A program made the translations under genes and the position numbers. Of a DNA stretch of 17,464 nucleotides, positions 6,817 through 14,614 are shown piece by piece. Under the pieces are notes generated by a model. That model did no database searches, had not been told where the DNA came from, and worked only from the letters and a program-made list of their open reading frames with translations. This DNA is from Clostridia bacterium (GTDB taxonomy: Bacteria; Bacillota_A; Clostridia; Christensenellales; Aristaeellaceae), in the NCBI GenBank assembly GCA_017430945.1, contig JAFRMB010000097.1:1-17464 (forward strand), written 5' to 3'. Within the stretch, counting starts at the first letter, position 1. Each line of letters opens with the position of its first letter.

Positions 6817-8586
6817 ATGCCGAGAAGATCCGTTCGCACGCGCAGACGCGCCATGGGAGGGTTTTTGTCCTTCGTCATCGGCGCTCTTGCGATCGCCATC
6901 GTGGCGCTTTTGTGCGTCATCGCCCTGTCAGACAGGTTCCGGCCTGCCGGCAGGGACGCGGACGTCCAGGGCGTGCCCCCCGCGGACGGGGACAACTATG
7001 TCGACGCGAACGATCTGCCCGAATCGGAGATGGTGCTGAAATCGGATACCTTCGCCGACGAGTACCTGCCGGGCAGGGCGCTGGAGACGGCGACGCCCAC
7101 GCCCGCGCCGGATGTCACGCCCACGCCCAGACCGAGGCAGATGCTGGAAAACGGGGAGGATACCGCGCAGCTGCGTCCCACGGCGATCGGCGAGGGCATG
7201 CTGCCCATCTTCAAAAAGGCCAACACGAACAACAAGGTCATCGCCATCACGCTGGACGAATGCAGCGACATCAAGCTGATGGAAAGCTTCGTGAAGCTGG
7301 CGCGCCATTATGACGCAAAGCTCACGCTGTTCCCCACCGGCGAGGCCATCATGAAGAACGGCATGGGGACGCTTTTGAAGACCTGTCTGACCCAGGACGG
7401 CTTCGAGATCGAAAACCGCGGCTACAGCGAGATGGCGCGGCTCTATCAGTACGTCGATTCGCTCATGGTGCAGGAGATCTGGAAGCAGAGCATCGCGCTG
7501 AACTTCGTGCTGGGCGCCCGATACCAGCCGCATTTCTACCGCTTGTACGGCGGCCTGGGCGAGACCGATCCCAGGACCCACGCGTATCTGAAGCAGCAGG
7601 GCTACCTCGGCATCGCGCACTGGACCACGTCCTGCACCGGCATGGACCCGGAGAACATACCCGACAAGCTAACGCCCGGCGGCATCTATGCCTTCCGCTG
7701 TTCGCAGGAGGACGGTCAGCGCATGTTCGTGCTGATGTCGGCGGCCAAGCGCGCGGGCTACCGCATGGTGACGCTGAACCAGCTGTTCGGCTATCACGAC
7801 AACGAGATCGTGCGGGCGACCGGTTCGCTGCTGTCGGACAAGATGCCGGAATTCTCCTATGACACGAGTGATTACGCCAACCTGTTCCCCGGCGACTGCT
7901 GCTGGGCGGTGGCGCGCATGCAGCAGCGGCTCACCGATCTGGGCTATCTGCCCGAGGGCAGCTCGGACGGCATGTTCGGAGAGAAGACGTCCATCGCGCT
8001 TCGGGCGTTCCAGACGCAGATCCACACGGCTGCCTCCGGGTCGGCGGACGTCGCCACTCAGAAGGCGCTGTTTGCGAAGGATGCTCCCATGAACAGCATC
8101 CCGTTGAGCGAGTTGTTCAAGGAGGACGGGGAAGATCCCTACGGGAACGCTGAGGACGGGAATCCCTTCAGCGAACCGGGCGAGGAGGATGAGACGCCCG
8201 GAGACGACGCGCCGTCGGAGGCGGAGGAAAAGCCGAAGAACTACACCATGCTCCGCAGGGGGACGCGCGGCGAGGCGGTGAAGCAGCTGCAGCAGGCGCT
8301 GATCGCGACCGGTGCGATGGAGGGCGAGCCCGACGGGCAGTACGGCAAGCAGACGGCTGACGCCGTCCGCAAGCTCCAGAAGACATGGGGCTACAAGGCG
8401 AACGGCATGGCCGGTCCCAAGTTCCAGAAGCGCCTGTTCGAGGAGGCCGAAGCGGCCGAAGAAGCCGGACCCGAGGCGGAGGAAGCCGAAGAAGCGCAGG
8501 CCGATGCGCCCGAACTGGAAGTGGCCGGGGCGCCTGAAGAAGCGGAAGAGGAGCCTTTGGACGGGGAGCCGCCCGAAGAAGAGTGA
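6817..8586 (+). CDS. membrane-anchored NodB-like (degenerate deacetylase) protein with two peptidoglycan-binding domains
   Basis: The 589-residue protein begins with a basic tail and a membrane segment (about 14-38), placing the rest outside the cell. A Thr/Pro linker (TPTPAPDVTPTPRP, near 90-105) leads to a domain with the polysaccharide deacetylase fold (about 130-330). The catalytic motifs are altered: TFDDG is TLDEC (D147, E148), the HxxxH metal motif is R201-GYS-E205 in ENRGYSE, and RPPYG is RLYGG (from 242). It therefore probably does not deacetylate. Two peptidoglycan-binding type 1 domains follow (about 354-425 and 475-545), each with the MQQRLTDLGY or LQQALIATG helix and a DGxxG turn, separated by an acidic linker. 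The C-terminus is a highly acidic Glu/Ala/Pro tail. GAGGT precedes the ATG. It likely binds cell wall glycan, perhaps acting as a scaffold. Position after the sensor kinase suggests, but does not prove, a shared envelope role. Confidence 0.82.
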   Translation: MPRRSVRTRRRAMGGFLSFVIGALAIAIVALLCVIALSDRFRPAGRDADVQGVPPADGDNYVDANDLPESEMVLKSDTFADEYLPGRALETATPTPAPDVTPTPRPRQMLENGEDTAQLRPTAIGEGMLPIFKKANTNNKVIAITLDECSDIKLMESFVKLARHYDAKLTLFPTGEAIMKNGMGTLLKTCLTQDGFEIENRGYSEMARLYQYVDSLMVQEIWKQSIALNFVLGARYQPHFYRLYGGLGETDPRTHAYLKQQGYLGIAHWTTSCTGMDPENIPDKLTPGGIYAFRCSQEDGQRMFVLMSAAKRAGYRMVTLNQLFGYHDNEIVRATGSLLSDKMPEFSYDTSDYANLFPGDCCWAVARMQQRLTDLGYLPEGSSDGMFGEKTSIALRAFQTQIHTAASGSADVATQKALFAKDAPMNSIPLSELFKEDGEDPYGNAEDGNPFSEPGEEDETPGDDAPSEAEEKPKNYTMLRRGTRGEAVKQLQQALIATGAMEGEPDGQYGKQTADAVRKLQKTWGYKANGMAGPKFQKRLFEEAEAAEEAGPEAEEAEEAQADAPELEVAGAPEEAEEEPLDGEPPEEE

Positions 8587-8596
8587 CAGACCCGAT

Positions 8597-8632
8597 CGAT
8601 CCCGGCGGCGCGAACGCCGGGATCGCTGTTTT
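8597..8632 (+). terminator. intrinsic terminator of the deacetylase-like gene
   Basis: Eleven perfect pairs, 8597-8607 with 8615-8625, around a seven-base loop, followed by CTGTTTT, ten bases after the stop codon. Confidence 0.85.
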
Positions 8633-8752
8633 CGGGAGATGGCGTCCGGGTTTGCACCGGGAGACAGATCCCGGCCGGCCGGGCGATCCGGTCGCGCGGC
8701 GTGCGGATCCGCGCGCCTGTCCCTTTGACCGAAACAGAAGGCGCAAACGATG

Positions 8753-8787
8753 ATACTGCGGGATGCCGACAGGGCATCCCGCAGTAT
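8753..8787. terminator. long perfect hairpin between convergent genes
   Basis: A perfect 15-pair stem (8753-8767 with 8773-8787) and a five-base loop sit 20 bases past the stop of the minus-strand heparinase-like gene. The T runs are poor on both sides, but the location between converging transcripts supports a terminator for the minus-strand operon and possibly a back-up for the plus-strand gene. Confidence 0.65.
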
Positions 8788-8806
8788 TATATGCACTTTC
8801 GGTCGA

Positions 8807-10420
8807 TCACGACTTCGCGAAGTTGAATGAGAAGAACGCGCGCGAGACGGGCGACGGCGCCGTCAGCCGGATCTCGTACAGCGGCTCGCCGCTCACCGGA
8901 TCGGGGAAGCGGCGGCCGAGCTCCAGGACCTCGGCTTCCAGGCCGCCTTCCCAGGTGAAGTCCACGTCGCCCAGGCGCAGCCCGCCGGGCATGTACTGCG
9001 GCTGCTGTGCCGATATGAAGCGAAACGCGACGGTCGAGGGCTCGGCCAGGTCGAAGGCGTCCACGAGGCGAAGGGTGACATCCGGACGCTGAATGATGGC
9101 CGTGCGCTGACAGGAATGGGCCACCCCGGCCGGCCACGCCTGCGTGAGCTCGACGGACATGGTGTCGCGATCCTGGCGAAGGTCAAAGTCCGCTTCGCAG
9201 GCGAGGTCGGGCCTGTCCTGCTGGCGCCGCCCGCCGATCGACGGCAGACTGCATGCGTCGCCCGCCTCGACCAGCACGGGCTTTCTCCCTGAGAACAGCG
9301 CGATGCCGCCTGCGTTGGCGCAGTCGCCGCCTGTGTGCATGGCAAAGGTCATGCCGCTGAAGCGGGACACCATCACGCGGTTGCGGGGCGTCGCGGCGCG
9401 CTTGATGCGGGGCGGCTTCCCCTCGGCCGCATCGAGCATCTGCCGGCAGGATTGGGCCAACAGCCGACCGGTGACGCTGCAGGACGGGACGGGCTTTGAC
9501 CGCTCCAGGGATGCGCCGAGGGCGGTCAGCGCGTCGTCGTTGGCACACAGACCGATGCGGAACAGGTCCTCGCCGGACAGCCGTGGCAGCATCGAGCCGC
9601 CGGCGGGATCGACGAAGCATTCGCCCTCCAGCCACGGATACAGCAGCTGATCCAGCCAGTCGGGCGTCGGATAGGTGGGCGTCAGGTCGAGCGAATCGCG
9701 CGTGATCCTGCGCAGCAGCACCGAGAGGTCGGTGATCGCGGCGGTGTCCGCGGCGGCGTCCTCGAGCGCCTCCACCCGCTGGGAGCGGACGTCGATGGCC
9801 TGGTCGATGAGGCGCAGCAGCAGCTTCAGAAGAGAGGCGCGCCGCTGTTCGACGGTCTCCAGCAGCATCGCCGCCATCAGAAGGTCAGAGAGGATCGCCA
9901 GCGGACGCCTGCCGCGGGCGCGCATGAAGGGATAATCCTCGTGCGCGAGCAACGGCGAGAACACGCGGCGCCGGACCTCGTACAGCAGCTTGCCGGACAC
10001 CCGGCTGGTGAGCCGGTCGCCGAAGGCCCTTGCCGTCCAGCCCAGCAGCACCGCGGTCTCCGCGCACTGATAGTCGATCTCGGGGTGCGCGTCGTCATCG
10101 AAGGGCGCGGTGCCGGGGTTCTCCGACCAGCAGGATTCCTCGCAGATCATGCAGATGAGGTCGACCGCGCGGCGCAACAGGTCGTCGTCCGGTTCGGCGG
10201 TCAAAAGCACCTCCAGCGACTGTCTGCGGGCGCGCTGCAGCGTCAGATAGCGGCCCGGGTCCTTCAGCCGCTCGGAGAGCGGCATCTCGGGAAGCTCCCG
10301 GTTCATGGCGCGCTGGAAGTCGGCCTCCTGGAGCGGGCGCTGGCCACACAGAGCGCGGGGCGACGGCACGGATTCCGGGCGCCCCAGGGAAGTCAGGATC
10401 GGATAGCCGCGGTAAAACAC
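8807..10420 (-). CDS. heparinase II/III-like protein lacking the usual catalytic motif
   Basis: The 537-residue protein has the two-part layout of the heparinase II/III polysaccharide lyase family. The N-terminal alpha/alpha barrel includes EESCW, the helix CAETAVLLGWTARAFGDRL and EVRRRVFSPLL. The C-terminal beta-sandwich includes GGIALFSGRKPVLVEAG and VTLRLVDAFDL. There is no signal peptide or membrane segment, so it appears cytoplasmic, as many Bacillota relatives are. The sandwich motif usually read as HNHND is DCANA (366-370) here, so lyase activity is doubtful. The start is GTG at 10420, preceded by AAGGGAGG nine bases upstream; no ATG competes. It is the last gene of a minus-strand cluster, 56 bases after the DUF436 gene. 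Family assignment rests on overall pattern and should be read as fold-level; a substrate cannot be given. Confidence 0.7.
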   Translation of the reverse strand: MFYRGYPILTSLGRPESVPSPRALCGQRPLQEADFQRAMNRELPEMPLSERLKDPGRYLTLQRARRQSLEVLLTAEPDDDLLRRAVDLICMICEESCWSENPGTAPFDDDAHPEIDYQCAETAVLLGWTARAFGDRLTSRVSGKLLYEVRRRVFSPLLAHEDYPFMRARGRRPLAILSDLLMAAMLLETVEQRRASLLKLLLRLIDQAIDVRSQRVEALEDAAADTAAITDLSVLLRRITRDSLDLTPTYPTPDWLDQLLYPWLEGECFVDPAGGSMLPRLSGEDLFRIGLCANDDALTALGASLERSKPVPSCSVTGRLLAQSCRQMLDAAEGKPPRIKRAATPRNRVMVSRFSGMTFAMHTGGDCANAGGIALFSGRKPVLVEAGDACSLPSIGGRRQQDRPDLACEADFDLRQDRDTMSVELTQAWPAGVAHSCQRTAIIQRPDVTLRLVDAFDLAEPSTVAFRFISAQQPQYMPGGLRLGDVDFTWEGGLEAEVLELGRRFPDPVSGEPLYEIRLTAPSPVSRAFFSFNFAKS

Positions 10421-10476
10421 GATGATGCGCCTCCCTTATCCGATTGAGAGAACGGGTGCGACGGCAATGCGGGCCG

Positions 10477-11025
10477 TTACCGGTAATGGGCGCGCTCGCC
10501 GCCGATCAGCATGGGACGCGTGCGCGCGGCGGACACGACGGCGCTGCCGATGCGGTCGATGCCCAGGCGCACCGGAACGGCCACGCGCCGAAGGTGCATG
10601 CCGATCAGGGTGAGCCCGATGTCCAGCCCCGCGTCGGCGGAGACGGACAGCACGGCGACGGGATCTGTCATCGCGCGCCAGGCGCTGGTCGCCAGCGAGC
10701 CGCCGGCCTTGGGCTGGGGGACCACACACACGATCTCAAGGCCCCTGGCCTCGGCGGCAGCGCGCTCCATCACGAGCGCGCGGTTCAGGTGTTCGCAGCA
10801 TTGGAACGCGACGTCGAAGCCCTTTTCGCGGGACAGGTCGAGCGCCGCGCGGGAGACCGCCTCGCCGAGTTCATAAGTCGAATCGTGGCCGATCGTGCCG
10901 CCGGCGATCTCCGAAGAGCTCGCGCCGATCACCAGCAGTCTGACGGGATCGAGTCCCTCCCGGTCCGCGCCGAGCAGCGCCCTGATGGCCGTTTGCGTCT
11001 GTTCATAGATGAGTTCCGCTTGCAT
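10477..11025 (-). CDS. ywlG: DUF436 / TIGR01440 family protein (YwlG-like)
   Basis: The 182-residue protein shows the full signature of this uncharacterised Bacillota family: LVIGASSSEIAGGTIG near 31-46, FQCCEHLNRALV near 73-84, VPQPKAGGSLATSAW in the middle, ADAGLDIGLTLIGMHLRRVAVPVR and TRPMLIGGERAHY at the end. The conserved CCEH and DIGxTLIGMH segments look like a metal or active site, but the biochemical role is unknown. Length matches the family. AGGAGG lies five bases before the ATG at 11025. It lies 40 bases after the RNA methyltransferase gene and is probably cotranscribed with it. Confidence 0.92.
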   Translation of the reverse strand: MQAELIYEQTQTAIRALLGADREGLDPVRLLVIGASSSEIAGGTIGHDSTYELGEAVSRAALDLSREKGFDVAFQCCEHLNRALVMERAAAEARGLEIVCVVPQPKAGGSLATSAWRAMTDPVAVLSVSADAGLDIGLTLIGMHLRRVAVPVRLGIDRIGSAVVSAARTRPMLIGGERAHYR

Positions 11026-11065
11026 ATGTGCCTCCTGTAACTAGTGTATATGGCCGGATGGCCCG

Positions 11066-11794
11066 TCAGTCCCTGCCGTGCATGAACGCATATGTGCCGA
11101 CCGACACCGCCACGGCGAGGTTCAGAGAGTCGATCTCGTCGGACTGCGGGATGAACACGCTCTGTCCGAGTTCTGCAAAGCGCGGCGGCAGGCCGGACTG
11201 CTCGTTGCCGAACACCAGCGAGAACGGCGGCACGGCGGCACGGGCGACCTCGTTCAGCGCTCTGGCGCCGTCCAGCATGAAGGGATAGAGGCGTCGCCCG
11301 GGAAACTCGGTCATATAAGCGTCGAAGTCCTCGTAGACTCTGACGCGCAGCTTGAAGAACGCGCCCATGGAAGCCCTGAGCACGTGGGGATCGAATACAT
11401 CCACGCAGGGCTTGACCACGGCGACATCCCGCACGCCGAAGCCCAGAAGCGACCGCATCGCGGTGCCGGCGTTGCCGCCGTCGGAGATCTGACACAGCAC
11501 CGCGTGGCTGAGAGACGGATCCAGCGTGCATTCGTATTTATTGAAGACGAGGCCGGCGAAGCAGTTGTCCTTTTTCGATTCGCGGCGCAGCACCCGCTCC
11601 GCCAGCTCCTCGCGCACCCCAAGCTCGGCGCAGCGCCTGCGCAGCTTGACCACGCCGTCGTTTTCGAGCCCCTGCGGATGCAAAAGCAGGCGGCTGGCGC
11701 ATTCGGGACGCGCTTCCAGCAGCATGAGCGCCGGGAACACGCCCAGCTGATAGCTGTAGGGCAGCTTACGGGAATAGGGTTCAAGCTTTGGCAT
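11066..11794 (-). CDS. SpoU/TrmH-family RNA 2'-O-methyltransferase
   Basis: The 242-residue protein carries the three SPOUT motifs: SDGGNAGTAMRSLLGFG with N108 (motif 1), VFGNEQSGLP with E198 (motif 2) and FIPQSDEIDSLNLAVAVSVG with N225 (motif 3). These build the trefoil knot that binds S-adenosylmethionine and methylates the 2'-hydroxyl of an RNA ribose. The N-terminal 90 residues resemble the substrate-recognition part of rRNA methyltransferases more than tRNA-specific TrmH. The target nucleotide is unknown. The start is ATG at 11794 with GAGGT five bases upstream; a longer frame beginning with TTG at 11809 has no binding site. It is 33 bases after the alpha/beta hydrolase gene. Confidence 0.88.
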   Translation of the reverse strand: MPKLEPYSRKLPYSYQLGVFPALMLLEARPECASRLLLHPQGLENDGVVKLRRRCAELGVREELAERVLRRESKKDNCFAGLVFNKYECTLDPSLSHAVLCQISDGGNAGTAMRSLLGFGVRDVAVVKPCVDVFDPHVLRASMGAFFKLRVRVYEDFDAYMTEFPGRRLYPFMLDGARALNEVARAAVPPFSLVFGNEQSGLPPRFAELGQSVFIPQSDEIDSLNLAVAVSVGTYAFMHGRD

Positions 11795-11827
11795 GGCGTA
11801 CCTCTTCAAGTGGTTTTGTGACGTCGG

Positions 11828-12634
11828 TCAGTCGTTGTACCGCAGCCATCCCCTCAGATAGTCTCTCAGCGCCCTGGAGTGGGTCTCGGTGGGGAAGTGG
11901 CCGGCGGAGGCGATGCGATGGGTCTCCGCTTCGCCCAGAAGCGCCTTCACCTGTGAAAGGCGCGTCTCGTCCATCAGCGGGTCGCGGCCGCCCAGGATGG
12001 CCATCGTCGGGCAGAAGCCCATGCCGGTCGCGGGCGGTTTGGCAGAGAACCTGAGCATCTGCGCGAACGTCGACGCCATGCCGGGGCGCAGCAGCGGGCG
12101 CCGCATGCGGTCCACGATGTAGTCGTCCATCGGGTAGCCGGCGTAGTGCTCCACCATGCGATGGAAGCGGACCGGATCGGGCACATTGGCATCATACCAG
12201 CGCAGGGGGTCGCCCCGCAGCCCGGTCAGCGTGAAGGTGGGGCAGATGTGGATCTGCGATTTGACGCTGTCCGGATACATCGAGGCCATGCGCAGGATCG
12301 TCGCACAGGCGGAGCCGTGCCCGGCCAGGTGCCAAAGGGACATCGGTGCTCCTGCCGCTTCGTCCAGCGCGTCAAGCACGCCCCAGAGCATGTTGGCCCG
12401 GACGGAGGCCCCCTGCGGCCCGCCGGGATCGCTCTGGCCGAAGCCCGGCAGGTCCGCCACGACCAGCAGACAGTCCATGTCCTGGAGCTCGGGTACGAGC
12501 TTTCGCCAGTGGAACGTGTTGATCAGCGGCGAGGACAGCATCAGTATGCGGTTTTTGACGGGGTTTTCGGGGCGGACGACGTTGAAATGCAGCCGCAGTC
12601 CCGAAAAGGAAAGATACCGGCTCTCCTCGTTCAA
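11828..12634 (-). CDS. alpha/beta hydrolase fold protein
   Basis: The 268-residue protein has the fold's landmarks: LLVVADLPGFGQSD after the oxyanion strand, a nucleophile elbow region AGHGSACATILRMA, the acid D218 in GGRDPLMDE, and H246 in SAGHFPTE. In the elbow, Gly107 sits where alignment expects the nucleophile and Ser108 is one residue later. It may therefore be a hydrolase with an unusual elbow or a non-catalytic relative. No signal peptide is seen. The start is TTG at 12634: GGAGGT lies at 12644-12649, nine bases upstream, while longer ATG starts at 12709 and 12772 overlap the promoter or precede it. It is the first gene of a four-gene minus-strand cluster. Substrate unknown. Confidence 0.8.
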   Translation of the reverse strand: MNEESRYLSFSGLRLHFNVVRPENPVKNRILMLSSPLINTFHWRKLVPELQDMDCLLVVADLPGFGQSDPGGPQGASVRANMLWGVLDALDEAAGAPMSLWHLAGHGSACATILRMASMYPDSVKSQIHICPTFTLTGLRGDPLRWYDANVPDPVRFHRMVEHYAGYPMDDYIVDRMRRPLLRPGMASTFAQMLRFSAKPPATGMGFCPTMAILGGRDPLMDETRLSQVKALLGEAETHRIASAGHFPTETHSRALRDYLRGWLRYND

Positions 12635-12699
12635 GCGCGACCGACCTCCATTCCCCCGACGCAGCGGATGGCAGGGATCATCCCAAACAATCCCAATAT

Positions 12700-12728
12700 A
12701 TTTTAACATATCGCTCGGGTTTTGGCAA
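12700..12728 (-). promoter_or_regulatory. promoter of the hydrolase/methyltransferase/DUF436/heparinase-like cluster
   Basis: Minus-strand TTGCCA (12723-12728), a 17-base spacer and TAAAAT (12700-12705). Initiation near 12693 leaves a leader of about 60 bases before the TTG start and makes the longer upstream starts impossible. Confidence 0.7.
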
Positions 12729-12782
12729 CAAAACCAGGCGGGCGGGCGCAGAATCTTCACGGTAATAAGCACGTAAACTGTC

Positions 12783-12811
12783 TTGTATGCGCCGTTGATC
12801 TATGCTATATT
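12783..12811 (+). promoter_or_regulatory. promoter of the FmdB-like/murA unit
   Basis: TTGTAT (12783-12788), a 17-base spacer and TATATT (12806-12811), divergent from the minus-strand promoter 55 bases away. Confidence 0.7.
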
Positions 12812-12819
12812 ATAAATTG

Positions 12820-12849
12820 CGGCAGCCATGCGGCTTTGTTGGGCTGCCG
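12820..12849 (+). promoter_or_regulatory. leader hairpin before the FmdB-like gene
   Basis: The eight-base arms CGGCAGCC (12820-12827) and GGCTGCCG (12842-12849) enclose a 14-base loop and end four bases before the ribosome binding site GGAGGG at 12853-12858. It begins almost at the predicted transcript start, so it could stabilise the 5' end or affect ribosome access. Confidence 0.4.
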
Positions 12850-12864
12850 ATCGGAGGGATTGAC

Positions 12865-13083
12865 ATGCCGATCTACGATTTCAAATGCAAGGAATGCGGA
12901 CACCGCTTCGAGCTGTTCACGTCGATCTCCCGGCGCGATGCCGCGACCTGCCCCAAGTGCGGCGGCGCGGTCGAGCGGGTATATGAGGGCAAGTGGTCCA
13001 TGTGCCTGAGCTCCGCGGGTGCGTCCGGCGGCTGCAGCTGCGGCGGCAACTGCCAGGGCTGCGGCGGATGCGGCGGGCGCTGA
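12865..13083 (+). CDS. FmdB-family zinc ribbon protein
   Basis: The 72-residue protein begins MPIYDFKCKECGHRFE, the hallmark of the FmdB regulatory-type zinc ribbon, with CKEC and CPKC pairs forming one zinc site. The second half is Gly/Cys-rich (CSCGGNCQGCGGCGGR), with five further cysteines, which is a common feature of the family's tail. Function in this family is poorly defined; the name comes from a formamidase gene cluster and need not apply here. The ATG at 12865 follows GGAGGG at 12853-12858; an ATG at 12802 lies inside the promoter. It is 46 bases before murA and probably on the same transcript. Confidence 0.9.
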   Translation: MPIYDFKCKECGHRFELFTSISRRDAATCPKCGGAVERVYEGKWSMCLSSAGASGGCSCGGNCQGCGGCGGR

Positions 13084-13129
13084 CCGGAGTCCCGGGTCTA
13101 TATATTGAAGGGAGCCGTACGGCAACATC

Positions 13130-14392
13130 ATGAAGGAAAAACTGCGTATCATCGGCGGCAACCGCCTGGAGGGCGAGGTCGCGGTCTCCGGAGGCAAGAC
13201 TGCCGCGGTGGCCATCATCCCCGCTGCACTGCTGGCGGATGCGCCGTCTGAGATCGAGAACGTACCGGATATCAACGATGTGCACGTGTTGATCGAGATG
13301 CTGCGCTATCTGGGCGCGGAAGTCGAATTCAACGACAACGTGCTGCGCATCGATCCGCGCCAGGTGGACAAGTACGATCCGCCCTATGAACTGGCCGGCC
13401 GCATGCGCGCGTCCTATTACCTGGCGCCGGTGCTGCTGGGCGTGTTCAAGCGCGCGGAAGTGCCGCTGCCGGGCGGCTGCGACCTGGGCGCGCGGCCGAT
13501 CGACCAGACCATCAAGGGCATGGAGGCGCTTGGCGCCACCGTTTCCACGAAGGGCGGCGTGCTGATGGTGGAAGCCGACGAGTTGATCGGCGGCGACATC
13601 TTTCTGGACATGCCCTCCGTCGGCGCGACGGTCAACTCCATGCTGGCGGCTGTGTCCGCGTCCGGTTCCACCTGCATCCACAACGCGGCAAAGGAGCCGC
13701 ACATCGTCGACCTGGCCAACTTCCTGTCGGCCATGGGCGCCTCCGTCAAGGGCGCGGGCACGGATGTCATCCGCATCCGCGGCGGGCGGCATCTGCACGG
13801 CGCCAACTATACCGTCGTGCCCGACCAGATCGAGACCGGCACGCTGATGATCGCGGCGGCAGCCACCGGCGGAGACGTTGTGATAACGGACGCCATCCCC
13901 ACCCATATGGAGGCGCTGTCGGCCAAGCTTCTCGAGATGGGTGTGCACGTCACCTCCGAGGACGACCGCATCCGCGTGCGCTCCAATCAGAATTTCCGCG
14001 CCGTCAATGTGAAGACCCAGGGTTATCCCGGCTTCCCGACCGATCTTCAGCAGCCGCTCTCGGCGCTGCTCTCGGTGGCGAACGGCACGAGCATCGTCAC
14101 GGAGACCATCTTTGAGTCCCGCTTCCGCTACCTGGACGAGCTGCGCAAGATGGGCGCGAACGCGCGCGTCATCGAGACCACGGCCATCATCACCGGCGTG
14201 GACAAGCTGGTGGGCGCCAGAGTGTCTGCCACGGACCTTCGCGCCGGCGCGGCGCTGGTGATCGCGGCCCTGATGGCCGACGGCGTCACCGAGATCTCCG
14301 GCGTGGGCCACCTGCTGCGCGGTTACGAGCATATCGATCAGAAGCTTCGCTCGCTCGGCGCGATGATCGAGCACATCCGCCTGGAGGACTGA
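13130..14392 (+). CDS. murA: UDP-N-acetylglucosamine 1-carboxyvinyltransferase (MurA)
   Basis: The 420-residue enzyme adds enolpyruvate from phosphoenolpyruvate to UDP-GlcNAc, the first committed step of peptidoglycan synthesis in the cytoplasm. It shows the catalytic loop cysteine C117 in LPGGCDLGARPIDQTIKG, the aspartate in FPTDLQ, TDLRAGAALV and the late arginine in RGYEHIDQKL. The length is that of the family. The N-terminal motif, usually GAKNA with Lys22 and Asn23 in E. coli numbering, is GGKTA here: Lys23 is kept, Asn is replaced by Thr24. The start matches the family; the nearest purine-rich site (AAGGGAG) is about 15 bases away, unusually far. Many Bacillota carry two MurA copies, and this may be the divergent one. 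The cysteine predicts fosfomycin sensitivity of this copy. Confidence 0.93.
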   Translation: MKEKLRIIGGNRLEGEVAVSGGKTAAVAIIPAALLADAPSEIENVPDINDVHVLIEMLRYLGAEVEFNDNVLRIDPRQVDKYDPPYELAGRMRASYYLAPVLLGVFKRAEVPLPGGCDLGARPIDQTIKGMEALGATVSTKGGVLMVEADELIGGDIFLDMPSVGATVNSMLAAVSASGSTCIHNAAKEPHIVDLANFLSAMGASVKGAGTDVIRIRGGRHLHGANYTVVPDQIETGTLMIAAAATGGDVVITDAIPTHMEALSAKLLEMGVHVTSEDDRIRVRSNQNFRAVNVKTQGYPGFPTDLQQPLSALLSVANGTSIVTETIFESRFRYLDELRKMGANARVIETTAIITGVDKLVGARVSATDLRAGAALVIAALMADGVTEISGVGHLLRGYEHIDQKLRSLGAMIEHIRLED

Positions 14393-14440
14393 ACGGGGCC
14401 CTGTGCGCGGAATATAACATAAACAGCCCCTGAACAGCGC

Positions 14441-14457
14441 GATTTTTCCGAAAAATC
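14441..14457 (+). terminator. AT-rich hairpin after murA
   Basis: The arms GATTTTT (14441-14447) and AAAAATC (14451-14457) form a seven-pair stem around CCG, just before the rimP promoter. It is weak and has no following T run, so its role as a terminator is uncertain. Confidence 0.25.
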
Positions 14458-14460
14458 AGG

Positions 14461-14489
14461 TTGTATTCTTCCGGGAAACGTGTTATAAT
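14461..14489 (+). promoter_or_regulatory. promoter of the rimP-nusA-infB operon
   Basis: TTGTAT (14461-14466), a 17-base spacer and a perfect TATAAT (14484-14489). Initiation near 14496 leaves a leader of about 187 bases before rimP. Confidence 0.8.
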
Positions 14490-14501
14490 AAGACGTAGTT
14501 T

Positions 14502-14520
14502 GGGAAATGACGCATTTCCC
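14502..14520 (+). promoter_or_regulatory. hairpin at the 5' end of the rimP-nusA leader
   Basis: GGGAAATG (14502-14509) and CATTTCCC (14513-14520) pair perfectly around ACG, only a few bases from the predicted transcript start. It may protect the 5' end or be part of the leader fold. Confidence 0.5.
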
Positions 14521-14614
14521 GATTTGCCGGGCCCATCCGGGTCGCGGCAGGCCGTCCGGCATTCGCTGGAAGCCGGCGGGCCATCGCAGGGAGCTGATTT
14601 GAAGAAACTGAGCT

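Noticed and set aside
12635..12772. Longer starts for the alpha/beta hydrolase
   Set aside because: They overlap or precede the promoter at 12700-12728, while the TTG at 12634 has GGAGGT at a good distance.
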